Source: JAPUIN01 sp041580375
GTDB taxonomy: Bacteria > Acidobacteriota > Polarisedimenticolia > Gp22-AA2
Length of the DNA stretch: 13,114 nucleotides
Reading direction: 5' to 3'
Assembly (NCBI GenBank): GCA_041580375.1
Contig: JBFGDZ010000098.1
Coordinates: 1-13,114 of the forward strand
The notes beneath the pieces are model-generated. The model did not search any database, was not told the origin of the DNA, and worked only from the letters and a program-made list of their open reading frames with translations. Shown here one piece after another: positions 6,871 through 13,114 of the stretch. The position numbers and the translations under genes are program-made. Within the stretch, counting starts at the first letter, position 1. Each line of letters starts with the position of its first letter.

Positions 6871-8877
6871 ATGGCGAGCGGGCAGGAAGGGCCGATCGGG
6901 GCGGGCTCGGGCCCGCCGCGGAGCGGAGTCGTGCCGGGCGGCGCGGCGACCGGGGTCGCGCCCGTGTCTCTGCACGTGGACCCGCCCGACGAGGGGTACT
7001 ACCGCCGGCTGATCCCCTGCCAGAGCGCCTGCCCGGTGCGCACCGACGCGCGCGGGTACGTGCGGGCGATCGCCGAGGGCCGTTACGAGGAGGCGTACCT
7101 CATCGCCCGCGGCCCGAATCCGCTCGCCTCGATCTGCGGGCGCATCTGCGGCGCCCCGTGCGAGGCGGCCTGCCGGCGCGGGAAGATCCCGCGCACCGAC
7201 GACGACGGCCGCTACGTCGGCAACGATCGCCCCATCGCAATCCGCGCCCTCAAACGCTTCGCCTGCGAGCGGGCCGGCGTCGAGGCGCGCCCGCCGGACG
7301 AGGTGCTCGAGGACGCGCGCGCCTTCGTGCCGGACGTCTGCGCCGACGCCGACGAGATGGCGGCGCTCCTGCGCGCGTTCATGCGCGGTGGGTTCGAGCC
7401 GGCCAAGGGGGAGAAGGTCGCCATCATCGGCTCGGGGCCGGCCGGTCTCGCCGCGGCGCACGACCTGGCGCTGATGGGGTTCCGGCCGATCGTGTTCGAG
7501 ATCGAGCCGGTGCCGGCGGGGATGCTCGCTGTCGGCGTGCCCGGGTACCGCCTGCCGCGCAAACTCATCGAGCGCGAGGTCGCCGTCATCCGGGCCCTGG
7601 GTGTTGAGATCCGCTGCGGCGTCACCGTGGGCGCGGACGTCTCGTTCGCGGACCTGCGCCGCGACCACGCCGCCGTGATCATCGCCGTCGGGGCCAAGCG
7701 CCCCCGCATGCTGAACCTGCCGGGCGAGCGCGGGCCGCACGTTTACGGCGGCGTCGATTTTCTGCGCGCGGCCGCGCTGAACGAGCCGATCGATCTCGGC
7801 CGGGAGGTCGCGGTCGTGGGAGGCGGCAATGTCGCCTACGACGTGGCGCGGACGGTGCTCCGGCAGATCGCCTACGACACCGCCCGCACGGCGGCGCGCC
7901 TCCCCGGGACGGAGCGCGTGCGGCTGGTGTCGCTCGAGACGCTGGAGGAGATGCCGGCCGACACGGTCGAGATCCTGGAGGGGGACGAGGAAGGGATCGA
8001 GCGGGTGAACGGCTGGGGCCCGGTCGAGGTGATGCGGGATGCCGGCGGCGGCGTGACCGGCCTCGTCGTGCAGCGCTGCCTGCGCGTCTACGACGAGTCG
8101 CGCCGCTTCGCGCCGCGGTTCGACGAGAGCGACCGCCGCGTCGTCCCGTGCGACACGGTGCTGCTCGCTACGGGGCAGGCGACCGATCTCTCCTTCCTGA
8201 ACAACGGCGGAGGCGCGGTCGTCGAGGAGTTCCGTCCGGGCTGGCCGAAGGTCGATCCGGAGACGCTGGCCACCTCCGCGCCGGGGGTGTTCGTGGCCGG
8301 CGACCTGGCGCACGGCACCCGGCTTCTCATCGACGCCGTCGCCTCGGGCAAGAGGGCGGCGCGCTCCGTCTACCGGCACGTGACCGGGAGAGCGATCGCG
8401 ATGGAGTCGCTCGAGTGCCACGTGCCGCTGCCCGCCTACCGGCGCGAGGCGGGGTACGAGTCGATCCGCCGCGTCGACGCGGGGACCCTCGCCCCCGAGA
8501 TGCGGCTGGCCGATCGCGACGCCGTGGTCGAACGGGTCTACACCGAGGCGCAGGCGCGCACCGAGGCGTCGCGCTGCCTCGACTGCGGCGTCAGCCCGGT
8601 GTTCGACGGCAGCCGCTGCGTGCTGTGCGGCGGCTGCGTGGACGTCTGCCCGACGCTCTGCCTGAAGCTCGTCCCGCTCGACGCGCTGGCGCCGTCCCCC
8701 GCCATCGACGCCGCCGTACGGGCCGGCCTCGGCGACGGAGTTGATCGATCGGCGCACTCGGCCATCCTCAAGGACGAGGACCGCTGCATCCGCTGCGGAC
8801 TGTGCGCGATGCGCTGCCCCACCGAGGCCATCACCATGGAACGGTTCTGCTTCGCGATCGACTGGAGGAAGGCATGA
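6871..8877 (+). CDS. GltD-like FAD/NAD(P) oxidoreductase with N-terminal Fe-S domain and C-terminal 2x[4Fe-4S] ferredoxin domain
   Basis: A 668-residue cytoplasmic flavoprotein predicted to move electrons between NAD(P)H, FAD and several Fe-S clusters. After about 35 low-complexity residues comes the Cys-rich domain found in glutamate synthase small subunit and dihydropyrimidine dehydrogenase: C50-x3-C54-P and, after ICGRICG, C89, C93, C97, C101. The first dinucleotide fold has VAIIGSGPAG (GSGPAG 187-192); the second has VAVVGGGNVA (GGGNVA 317-322); the FAD-closing GVFVAGD is near 472-478. Then follow C569/C572 (CLDC) and two full ferredoxin motifs, C583-C586-C589-C593-P and C639-C642-C645-C649-P. 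A plain GltD is about 470 residues and lacks the double ferredoxin tail, and no glutamate synthase large subunit is present. Its stop overlaps the Rieske ATG (ATGA), so it very likely belongs to the Rieske/cytochrome b complex rather than to ammonia assimilation. Direction (NAD(P) reduction or NAD(P)H oxidation) is inference. Confidence 0.9.
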   Translation: MASGQEGPIGAGSGPPRSGVVPGGAATGVAPVSLHVDPPDEGYYRRLIPCQSACPVRTDARGYVRAIAEGRYEEAYLIARGPNPLASICGRICGAPCEAACRRGKIPRTDDDGRYVGNDRPIAIRALKRFACERAGVEARPPDEVLEDARAFVPDVCADADEMAALLRAFMRGGFEPAKGEKVAIIGSGPAGLAAAHDLALMGFRPIVFEIEPVPAGMLAVGVPGYRLPRKLIEREVAVIRALGVEIRCGVTVGADVSFADLRRDHAAVIIAVGAKRPRMLNLPGERGPHVYGGVDFLRAAALNEPIDLGREVAVVGGGNVAYDVARTVLRQIAYDTARTAARLPGTERVRLVSLETLEEMPADTVEILEGDEEGIERVNGWGPVEVMRDAGGGVTGLVVQRCLRVYDESRRFAPRFDESDRRVVPCDTVLLATGQATDLSFLNNGGGAVVEEFRPGWPKVDPETLATSAPGVFVAGDLAHGTRLLIDAVASGKRAARSVYRHVTGRAIAMESLECHVPLPAYRREAGYESIRRVDAGTLAPEMRLADRDAVVERVYTEAQARTEASRCLDCGVSPVFDGSRCVLCGGCVDVCPTLCLKLVPLDALAPSPAIDAAVRAGLGDGVDRSAHSAILKDEDRCIRCGLCAMRCPTEAITMERFCFAIDWRKA

Positions 8878-9347
8878 GCACACCCTCGCGTCTCACCCCG
8901 GAGCGCGTCCCGCGGCGCGACTTCCTCGGCCTCTCGGCGCTGCTGTCGGCCGGCGCGGCGCTCCTGTTCGCCGGCCTCGGCATGATGCGCCTGCCGAAGG
9001 CGGCGGTGCTGCCGTCGCCGTCGAAGCGCTTCCGCGTGCGGCTTCCCGAGTCGCTCGCCGACGGCGAGATCTACATCCCGCCGGGACGCCAGGTGGCGCT
9101 CGTGCGCCGGGGGGGCGAGGTGTTCGCCCTCTCCACCGTCTGCACGCACCTGGGGTGCATCGCGAAGCCGATGCGCGACGGGTTCGACTGCCCGTGCCAC
9201 GGGTCGCGCTTCGGCCGGGACGGCACGGTGCTGAAGGGGCCGGCGCCGAAGTCGTTGCCCTGGCTGAAGGTGACCGACGCGGGGAAAGGGGTCTACGTCG
9301 TGGACGAAGGGCGCACGGTCCCGCCGATCAGGATGGACGTCGCATGA
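8874..9347 (+). CDS. Rieske [2Fe-2S] protein of a cytochrome b complex
   Basis: A 157-residue Rieske subunit, which takes one electron from quinol at the Qo site and passes it to cytochrome c. An N-terminal RRDFLG (14-19) followed by a hydrophobic segment (about 20-38) looks like an uncleaved Tat-type membrane anchor, as in other Rieske proteins. The cluster motifs are C90-T-H92-L-G-C95 and C106-P-C108-H109-G-S: C90, H92, C106 and H109 are ligands, and C95/C108 form the usual disulfide. The short length and compact cluster-binding loop match b6f-type or bacterial forms. The start is set by GGAGG five bases before the ATG and by the four-base ATGA overlap with the flavoprotein gene, implying translational coupling. 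Confidence 0.95.
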   Translation: MSTPSRLTPERVPRRDFLGLSALLSAGAALLFAGLGMMRLPKAAVLPSPSKRFRVRLPESLADGEIYIPPGRQVALVRRGGEVFALSTVCTHLGCIAKPMRDGFDCPCHGSRFGRDGTVLKGPAPKSLPWLKVTDAGKGVYVVDEGRTVPPIRMDVA

Positions 9348-9381
9348 TGGCGGAGCGCGGATGAGCACGGAGAAGGCATGA
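9344..9381 (+). other. Rieske-cytochrome b junction: two coupled six-codon mini-ORFs
   Basis: An ATG at 9344 overlaps the Rieske stop (ATGA) and opens a six-codon frame (MMAERG) ending at 9364. An ATG at 9361 overlaps that stop and opens a second (MSTEKA) ending at 9381, which overlaps the cytochrome b ATG at 9378. All three joints are ATGA. They may be a stop-start relay for reinitiating ribosomes or just leftovers; the peptides themselves are too short to judge. Confidence 0.3.
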
Positions 9382-10937
9382 GCGGCACGGACGGTCCCGC
9401 GCCCGCGGGCGGCGCGATGGGGCGCTTCCTCGCCAATCTGAGGTCGGCGCCGCGCGCCTTCCGCGAGTCGATGGCGCGGGGCGGCGCGCCGACCACCGAC
9501 CGCACGCGATCGACGTTCATCTTCGGCAACGTCTTCCTGCACCTGCACGCGGTGCGCACGCACCGCTGGTCGCTGCGCTGGAGCACGACCTGGGGACTCG
9601 GGGTCGCGGCGGCGTCGGCCTTCCTGATCACGCTGATCACCGGCGTGCTGCTCATGTTCTATTACAAGTCGTACCCCGACGTCGCCTACCAGTCGATCAA
9701 GGACATCCACTTCGTCGTCCCGACCGGGCGGTTCATCCGCAACATCCACCGCTGGGCCGGCAACGTCATGACCGTCGTCGTGCTGCTGCACATGGCGCGG
9801 GTGTTCTTCACGGCCGCCTACCGCCGCCCGCGCGAGTTCAACTGGGTCGTCGGCATGATGCTGCTCGTCATCACGCTCGGCCTCGCCTTCACCGGCTACC
9901 TGCTGCCGTGGGATCAGCTCGCGTACTGGGCGATCACGATCGGCGCCAACATCGCGCAGTCCCCGCGCGAGGTGACCGACGCGCTCGGCGTCACCGGGTG
10001 GTTCGATCCGGGCGGGCTGCAGAAGCTGCTGCTGCTCGGCTCGGAGGAGGTCGGGGCGGAAGCTCTCATCCGCTTCTACCTGCTGCACGTGATGATCCTG
10101 CCGCTGGCGCTCGCGGCGCTCGTGGCGGTGCACATCTGGCGCGTGCGCAAGGACGGGGGAATGACGCGCCCCGCCGACGCCGACGCGCGCCTCGGGGGGC
10201 CGAGCGGCATCCGCCCGTCGTTCACGGAGGAGCCGCGCAAGACCTACCACCTGGCCGCGGTCGTGCGCGGGCGCTCGCCGGCCGTCGGCGCCGGCCCGGA
10301 GAACACGGTGCCGTCGATGCCGCACCTGTTCTACGCCGAGATGGCCGTCTTCATGCTGACGACGTTCGCGTGCCTGGTCCTGTCGCTCCTGATCGACGCG
10401 CCCCTGAAGGAGATCGCGAACCCGCTCGTGCCGGAGAATCCGGCCAAGGCGCCCTGGTACTTCCTCGGGCTCCAGGAGCTGGTTTCGTTCTCGGCGTTCA
10501 TGGGGGGGATCGGGATTCCGGCGATCGTCGTGCTGGGACTCGCGCTGATCCCGTACCTCGACCGCGAGACGGCGGGAACGGGCGAGTGGTTCGGCGGGCC
10601 GGGCGGTCTGCCGCTCGTGCTGCGCTCCACCGCGGTCGGGCTCGGCTCCGTGCTGGCGCTCGAGATCGTCGCCATCCGGTTCGGCTGGATCCGCGAGTGG
10701 TGGCCCGCGGCGCCGCAGCTTCTGATTACCGCGCTCAATCCGGGGACGGTCCTGACGCTGATCTACGCGCTGTACTCGGTCTGGCTCGTGCGCCGGCACG
10801 ACTCGACGAGGGCCGGGGCGCTGGGCCTGTTCACCTGTTTCCTGTGCGGGTTCATCGTGCTGACCGTCATCGGGTCGTACTTCCGGGGGCCGAACTGGGA
10901 GTTCTTCTGGTCGCCGGCGCAATGGCCGGGGCACTGA
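9378..10937 (+). CDS. Cytochrome b (b6 plus subunit IV type, fused) of a quinol-oxidising complex
   Basis: A 519-residue membrane protein carrying the two b haems and the quinol site. The haem ligands are H124 and H138 (13 residues between) and H237 and H252 (14 between), the spacing of b6 rather than mitochondrial cytochrome b. The b6-like half has RNIHRWAGN, LLPWDQ and FYLLHVMILP; then a polar loop of about 55 residues (258-312) joins the subunit-IV-like half, which begins SMPHLFYAEM. The Qo motif is A358-P359-W360-Y361 in KAPWYFLGLQEL: the Glu of canonical PEWY is absent. C-terminal helices (about 400-505) extend beyond the minimal eight. An unusually long soluble N-terminus (about 60 residues) precedes the first helix. 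GGAG in front of GCATG supports the start. It follows Rieske by 30 bases and is one base from the multihaem gene. Confidence 0.95.
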   Translation: MSGTDGPAPAGGAMGRFLANLRSAPRAFRESMARGGAPTTDRTRSTFIFGNVFLHLHAVRTHRWSLRWSTTWGLGVAAASAFLITLITGVLLMFYYKSYPDVAYQSIKDIHFVVPTGRFIRNIHRWAGNVMTVVVLLHMARVFFTAAYRRPREFNWVVGMMLLVITLGLAFTGYLLPWDQLAYWAITIGANIAQSPREVTDALGVTGWFDPGGLQKLLLLGSEEVGAEALIRFYLLHVMILPLALAALVAVHIWRVRKDGGMTRPADADARLGGPSGIRPSFTEEPRKTYHLAAVVRGRSPAVGAGPENTVPSMPHLFYAEMAVFMLTTFACLVLSLLIDAPLKEIANPLVPENPAKAPWYFLGLQELVSFSAFMGGIGIPAIVVLGLALIPYLDRETAGTGEWFGGPGGLPLVLRSTAVGLGSVLALEIVAIRFGWIREWWPAAPQLLITALNPGTVLTLIYALYSVWLVRRHDSTRAGALGLFTCFLCGFIVLTVIGSYFRGPNWEFFWSPAQWPGH

Positions 10938-10938
10938 G

Positions 10939-12615
10939 ATGAGAGCGACGAAGCATCTTCTTTTATGGACGAGCCTGGGGACGCTGGCCCTCCTGGCCTG
11001 GGCCGCGTACGCGGAGAACAACCTGCAGGAGTGGCGCATCCTGCAGGCGCGCTATCGCGAGCGGCTGACGGAGGCGGAGCGGACGAACTTCGCCGTGCAG
11101 CTGCGGCAGATCGTCGTGCCGGCGCTCGGGGCCGCCGACCGCTGCGTGTCGTGCCACGTCGGCATGTCCCCGGGCGAGAGCGGCGTGCCGGGGGATCCGG
11201 TGTTCGGGCCGCATCCGGACGTGGCGCACGACGTCGGCCGCTACGGCTGCACGGTGTGCCACGGCGGGCAGGGACGGGCCACGACGCGCGCCGACGCGCA
11301 CGGGCTCGTCCGCCACTGGCCCGAGCCGATGATCCCTGCGTCGATGTCGTACGCCGGCTGCGGCGCCTGCCACACGCACCTGTCTGTCCCGCACTCCGCG
11401 CAGCTCGAGCGCGGCGCCGCCCTGTTCGAGCGCTACGATTGCCTCGCCTGCCATCGCGTCGACGGGCGCGGAGGCACGATCCGCACGGGCGGCGCCGGCG
11501 GCATGGAGGGGCCGGACCTGTCGCGGGCCGGCGCGACCGGCTACGACGCGGGCTGGTATGCGGATCATCTGAAGCGCCGCGCGGAGTCGGACGATCCCGC
11601 GTGGCGCGCGTCGTTCGCGGAGATCCGGGAGGAGGACGTCGCCCTGCTCGAGGTCTACATGTCGTCCCGAGTCGGCGCGCCCGGCCTGGTGGAGTCGAAG
11701 GCGCTGTTCCACTCCCTGGGATGCCGCGGCTGCCACCAGGTGGGGGGCGTCGGCGGCGACGACGGGCCCGACCTGACGCGCGAGGGGCAGCGCGATCCGG
11801 CGCAGCTGAATCTCTCCGCGGTGCCCGGCGCCGGCACGTTCGCAGACTGGCTGGCCGAGCACTTCCGCGCGCCGGCGCGCGTCGTGCAGGAGTCGGCGAT
11901 GCCGTACCTCGGGCTCAAGCAGGCGGAGATCGACCGGCTCACCTTCTACATGCTGTCTCTGCGACGGAGCGACTTCCCCGAGGCGTTCTGGCCGAAGGAT
12001 CGGATCCGCGCCGAGCGCTTCGGCGAGCGCGAGTTCGCCACCGACGGCGCGACGCTGTACGGCACTTACTGCGCGGCCTGCCACGGGCCGAACGGTGAGG
12101 GGATGCGCTTCCCCGGCATGACGGCGTTTCCCGCGATCGGCAATCCGGATTTCCTCGCCATCGCTCCGGACGGGTTCGTGCGTGAGACGGTGCGCCGCGG
12201 CCGCCCGGGACGGCGCATGCCCGCCTGGGGCCAGTCGGACGGCGGCCTTCGTCCGGATGAGATCGACGCGGTGGTCGCCCACGTGCGCGCGTTCGGAGAC
12301 GGCGCGCGCCCGGAGCGCGATCCGCGGCCGGCCCGCTGGGCGAGGGACGACGAACGTATCGGCGAGGGGCTGTACCTGGACGCCTGCGCCTCCTGCCACG
12401 GCGACAAGGGCGAGGGCGGCGAGGGCCCGGCGCTCAACAACCGGGTGCTGCTGGAGACGGCGACCGACACGTACCTGTTCGAAACCGTGCGCCGGGGGCG
12501 GCGGGGGACGTCGATGGCGGCGTTTTCCGATCCCTCGCCGGCGCGCAGCACGCTCGCCGACGAGGAGATCGAGGCGATCGTGGCGCACATCCGCAGCTGG
12601 GAGAACGAACGATGA
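10939..12615 (+). CDS. Heptahaem c-type cytochrome
   Basis: A 558-residue exported electron carrier with seven CXXCH motifs at C69, C104, C141, C168, C262, C378 and C483 (first Cys of each). An N-terminal hydrophobic stretch (7-25) ends in AYA before E26; it could be cleaved or serve as an anchor. The layout is a clustered tri-haem section (60-150) followed by four separate single-haem class I-like domains (about 155-245, 250-345, 365-455, 470-555). Candidate sixth ligands are M321 (SAMPYL), M427 (RRMPAW) and M526 (TSMAAF). Tandem single-haem domains suggest growth by duplication; the last two are most alike (CHGxxGEG and VRRGRxG). It begins one base after the cytochrome b stop, with no strong ribosome site of its own, so it is probably translated by coupling. 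It would accept electrons from Rieske and pass them to, or from, the downstream molybdoenzyme. Confidence 0.93.
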   Translation: MRATKHLLLWTSLGTLALLAWAAYAENNLQEWRILQARYRERLTEAERTNFAVQLRQIVVPALGAADRCVSCHVGMSPGESGVPGDPVFGPHPDVAHDVGRYGCTVCHGGQGRATTRADAHGLVRHWPEPMIPASMSYAGCGACHTHLSVPHSAQLERGAALFERYDCLACHRVDGRGGTIRTGGAGGMEGPDLSRAGATGYDAGWYADHLKRRAESDDPAWRASFAEIREEDVALLEVYMSSRVGAPGLVESKALFHSLGCRGCHQVGGVGGDDGPDLTREGQRDPAQLNLSAVPGAGTFADWLAEHFRAPARVVQESAMPYLGLKQAEIDRLTFYMLSLRRSDFPEAFWPKDRIRAERFGEREFATDGATLYGTYCAACHGPNGEGMRFPGMTAFPAIGNPDFLAIAPDGFVRETVRRGRPGRRMPAWGQSDGGLRPDEIDAVVAHVRAFGDGARPERDPRPARWARDDERIGEGLYLDACASCHGDKGEGGEGPALNNRVLLETATDTYLFETVRRGRRGTSMAAFSDPSPARSTLADEEIEAIVAHIRSWENER

Positions 12616-12632
12616 CACGGGGAACAGCATGA
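12612..12632 (+). other. Cytochrome c-molybdoenzyme junction: one coupled six-codon mini-ORF
   Basis: An ATG at 12612 overlaps the cytochrome c stop (ATGA), opens a six-codon frame (MTRGTA) and ends at 12632, overlapping the molybdoenzyme ATG at 12629. This is the same geometry as each mini-ORF at the Rieske-cytochrome b junction. Confidence 0.3.
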
Positions 12633-13114
12633 GAGCGAACGGCGCATCGCGACGCGACTTCTTGAAGGTGGCCGCGGCCTCCGGCCTGGGCGCGTTCGTC
12701 GGCTCGGTGACCGAGGCCTGGGGCCTGGACGCGATCGACAACCCCCTGGCCCGCTACCCGGCGCGCGACTGGGAGAAGGTGTACCGGGATCTGTGGCAGT
12801 ACGACAGCACGTTCACGTTCCTGTGCGCCCCGAACGACACGCACAATTGCCTGCTGAACGCCTACGTGCGCTCCGGCGTGATCACCCGCATCGGCCCGAC
12901 GATGAAGTACGGCCTGGCGACCGATCTGTACGGCAACGGGGCGAGCCACCGCTGGGATCCGCGCGTGTGCCAGAAGGGCCTGGCGCTGACCCGCCGCTTC
13001 TACGGCGACCGGCGCGTGCGGCACCCGATGGCGCGCGCCGGATTCAAGCGCTGGGTCGAGGCCGGATTCCCGCGCGGCGACGCGGGCCGTCCGCCGGAGG
13101 AGTACTTCCGGCGC
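12629..13114 (+). CDS. Tat-exported molybdopterin oxidoreductase, NarG/NxrA-like (N-terminal 162 residues; cut by window edge)
   Basis: The first 162 codons of a molybdopterin-bisMGD catalytic subunit, open at the right edge. SRRDFLK at 7-13 plus a hydrophobic AAASGLGAFVG run is a textbook twin-arginine signal, so the folded enzyme should act outside the cytoplasm. The mature part reads DWEKVYRDLWQYD, then the Fe-S site C66-x3-D70-x3-C74-x39-C114, then the RRFYGDRRVRHPM stretch that in type II DMSO-reductase enzymes follows the last Fe-S Cys. In NarG the site is H-x3-C-x3-C-x34-C; here Cys replaces His and Asp replaces the second ligand. The CAPNDTHNC wording recalls nitrite oxidoreductase (NxrA) of Nitrospira and anammox bacteria, from memory. 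The Mo-ligand residue, substrate pocket and any beta (Fe-S) subunit lie beyond the window, so nitrite oxidation, nitrate reduction or another oxyanion reaction all remain open. The start is 13 bases after the cytochrome c stop, behind a GGGGAA ribosome site. Confidence 0.85.
   Translation, partial: MRANGASRRDFLKVAAASGLGAFVGSVTEAWGLDAIDNPLARYPARDWEKVYRDLWQYDSTFTFLCAPNDTHNCLLNAYVRSGVITRIGPTMKYGLATDLYGNGASHRWDPRVCQKGLALTRRFYGDRRVRHPMARAGFKRWVEAGFPRGDAGRPPEEYFRR

Noticed and set aside
6871..8877. Annotation as glutamate synthase small subunit (gltD)
   Set aside because: Too long, has a double ferredoxin tail, no large subunit nearby, and is coupled to Rieske.
6796..8883. Long minus-strand open frame (about 695 codons)
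   Set aside because: Antisense to the flavoprotein, whose plus-strand frame has complete Fe-S and FAD motifs; composition is His/Arg/Asp-rich without a domain.
8538..11039. Open frame of over 800 codons on the minus strand
   Set aside because: It lies antisense to the Rieske, cytochrome b and flavoprotein genes, is Arg/Asp/Gln-rich with no domain, and arises from GC-rich third positions.
10963..12741. Long minus-strand open frame (about 592 codons)
   Set aside because: Mirror of the heptahaem cytochrome gene; no recognisable motif.

Overview
The window is GC-rich bacterial DNA, densely coded on both strands. No RNA gene, transposase, integrase or CRISPR array was seen. Several traits are compatible with an Acidobacteriota-like or other soil/sediment lineage: a PknB-type kinase, lipoproteins with AAC lipoboxes, a DksA-finger/PP2C phosphatase, and a b6-type cytochrome b next to a multihaem cytochrome. 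No marker gene fixes the taxon, so that placement is a guess.

The left part (1-6612) is a mixed set of single genes: a minus-strand Ser/Thr protein kinase (N-terminal part only, cut by the left edge); a divergent plus-strand beta-lactamase-fold serine hydrolase lipoprotein; a convergent minus-strand MsrB-MsrA fusion lipoprotein; a divergent plus-strand LURP-one/tubby-like protein with a good sigma70-type promoter; a minus-strand PP2C/SpoIIE-type phosphatase with an N-terminal DksA-like zinc finger; and a minus-strand EamA transporter. Most intergenic gaps are short; the longest (264-283 bases, at 811-1117, 3704-3967 and 6613-6870) lie between divergent genes and hold candidate promoters and inverted repeats.

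The right part (6871-13114, running off the edge) is one tightly packed plus-strand respiratory operon: (1) a GltD-like FAD/NAD(P) oxidoreductase with an N-terminal Fe-S domain and two C-terminal ferredoxin-type [4Fe-4S] motifs; (2) a Rieske Fe-S protein; (3) a fused b6/subunit-IV-like cytochrome b; (4) a seven-CXXCH cytochrome c; (5) the start of a Tat-exported molybdopterin oxidoreductase of the NarG/NxrA type. Junctions are -4, +30, +1 and +13 nt.

Together these genes read as a modified Rieske/cytochrome b quinol complex. A cytoplasmic NAD(P)/ferredoxin-linked module sits at one end, and a multihaem relay plus an exported molybdoenzyme at the other. This gene set recalls the unusual Rieske/cytochrome b clusters of anammox bacteria. 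The molybdoenzyme has a C-x3-D-x3-C-x39-C Fe-S site in which Asp stands where NarG has Cys, a feature I associate with the nitrite oxidoreductase (NxrA) clade. This operon is the most noteworthy system in the window; its physiological direction and substrate cannot be read from the sequence alone.
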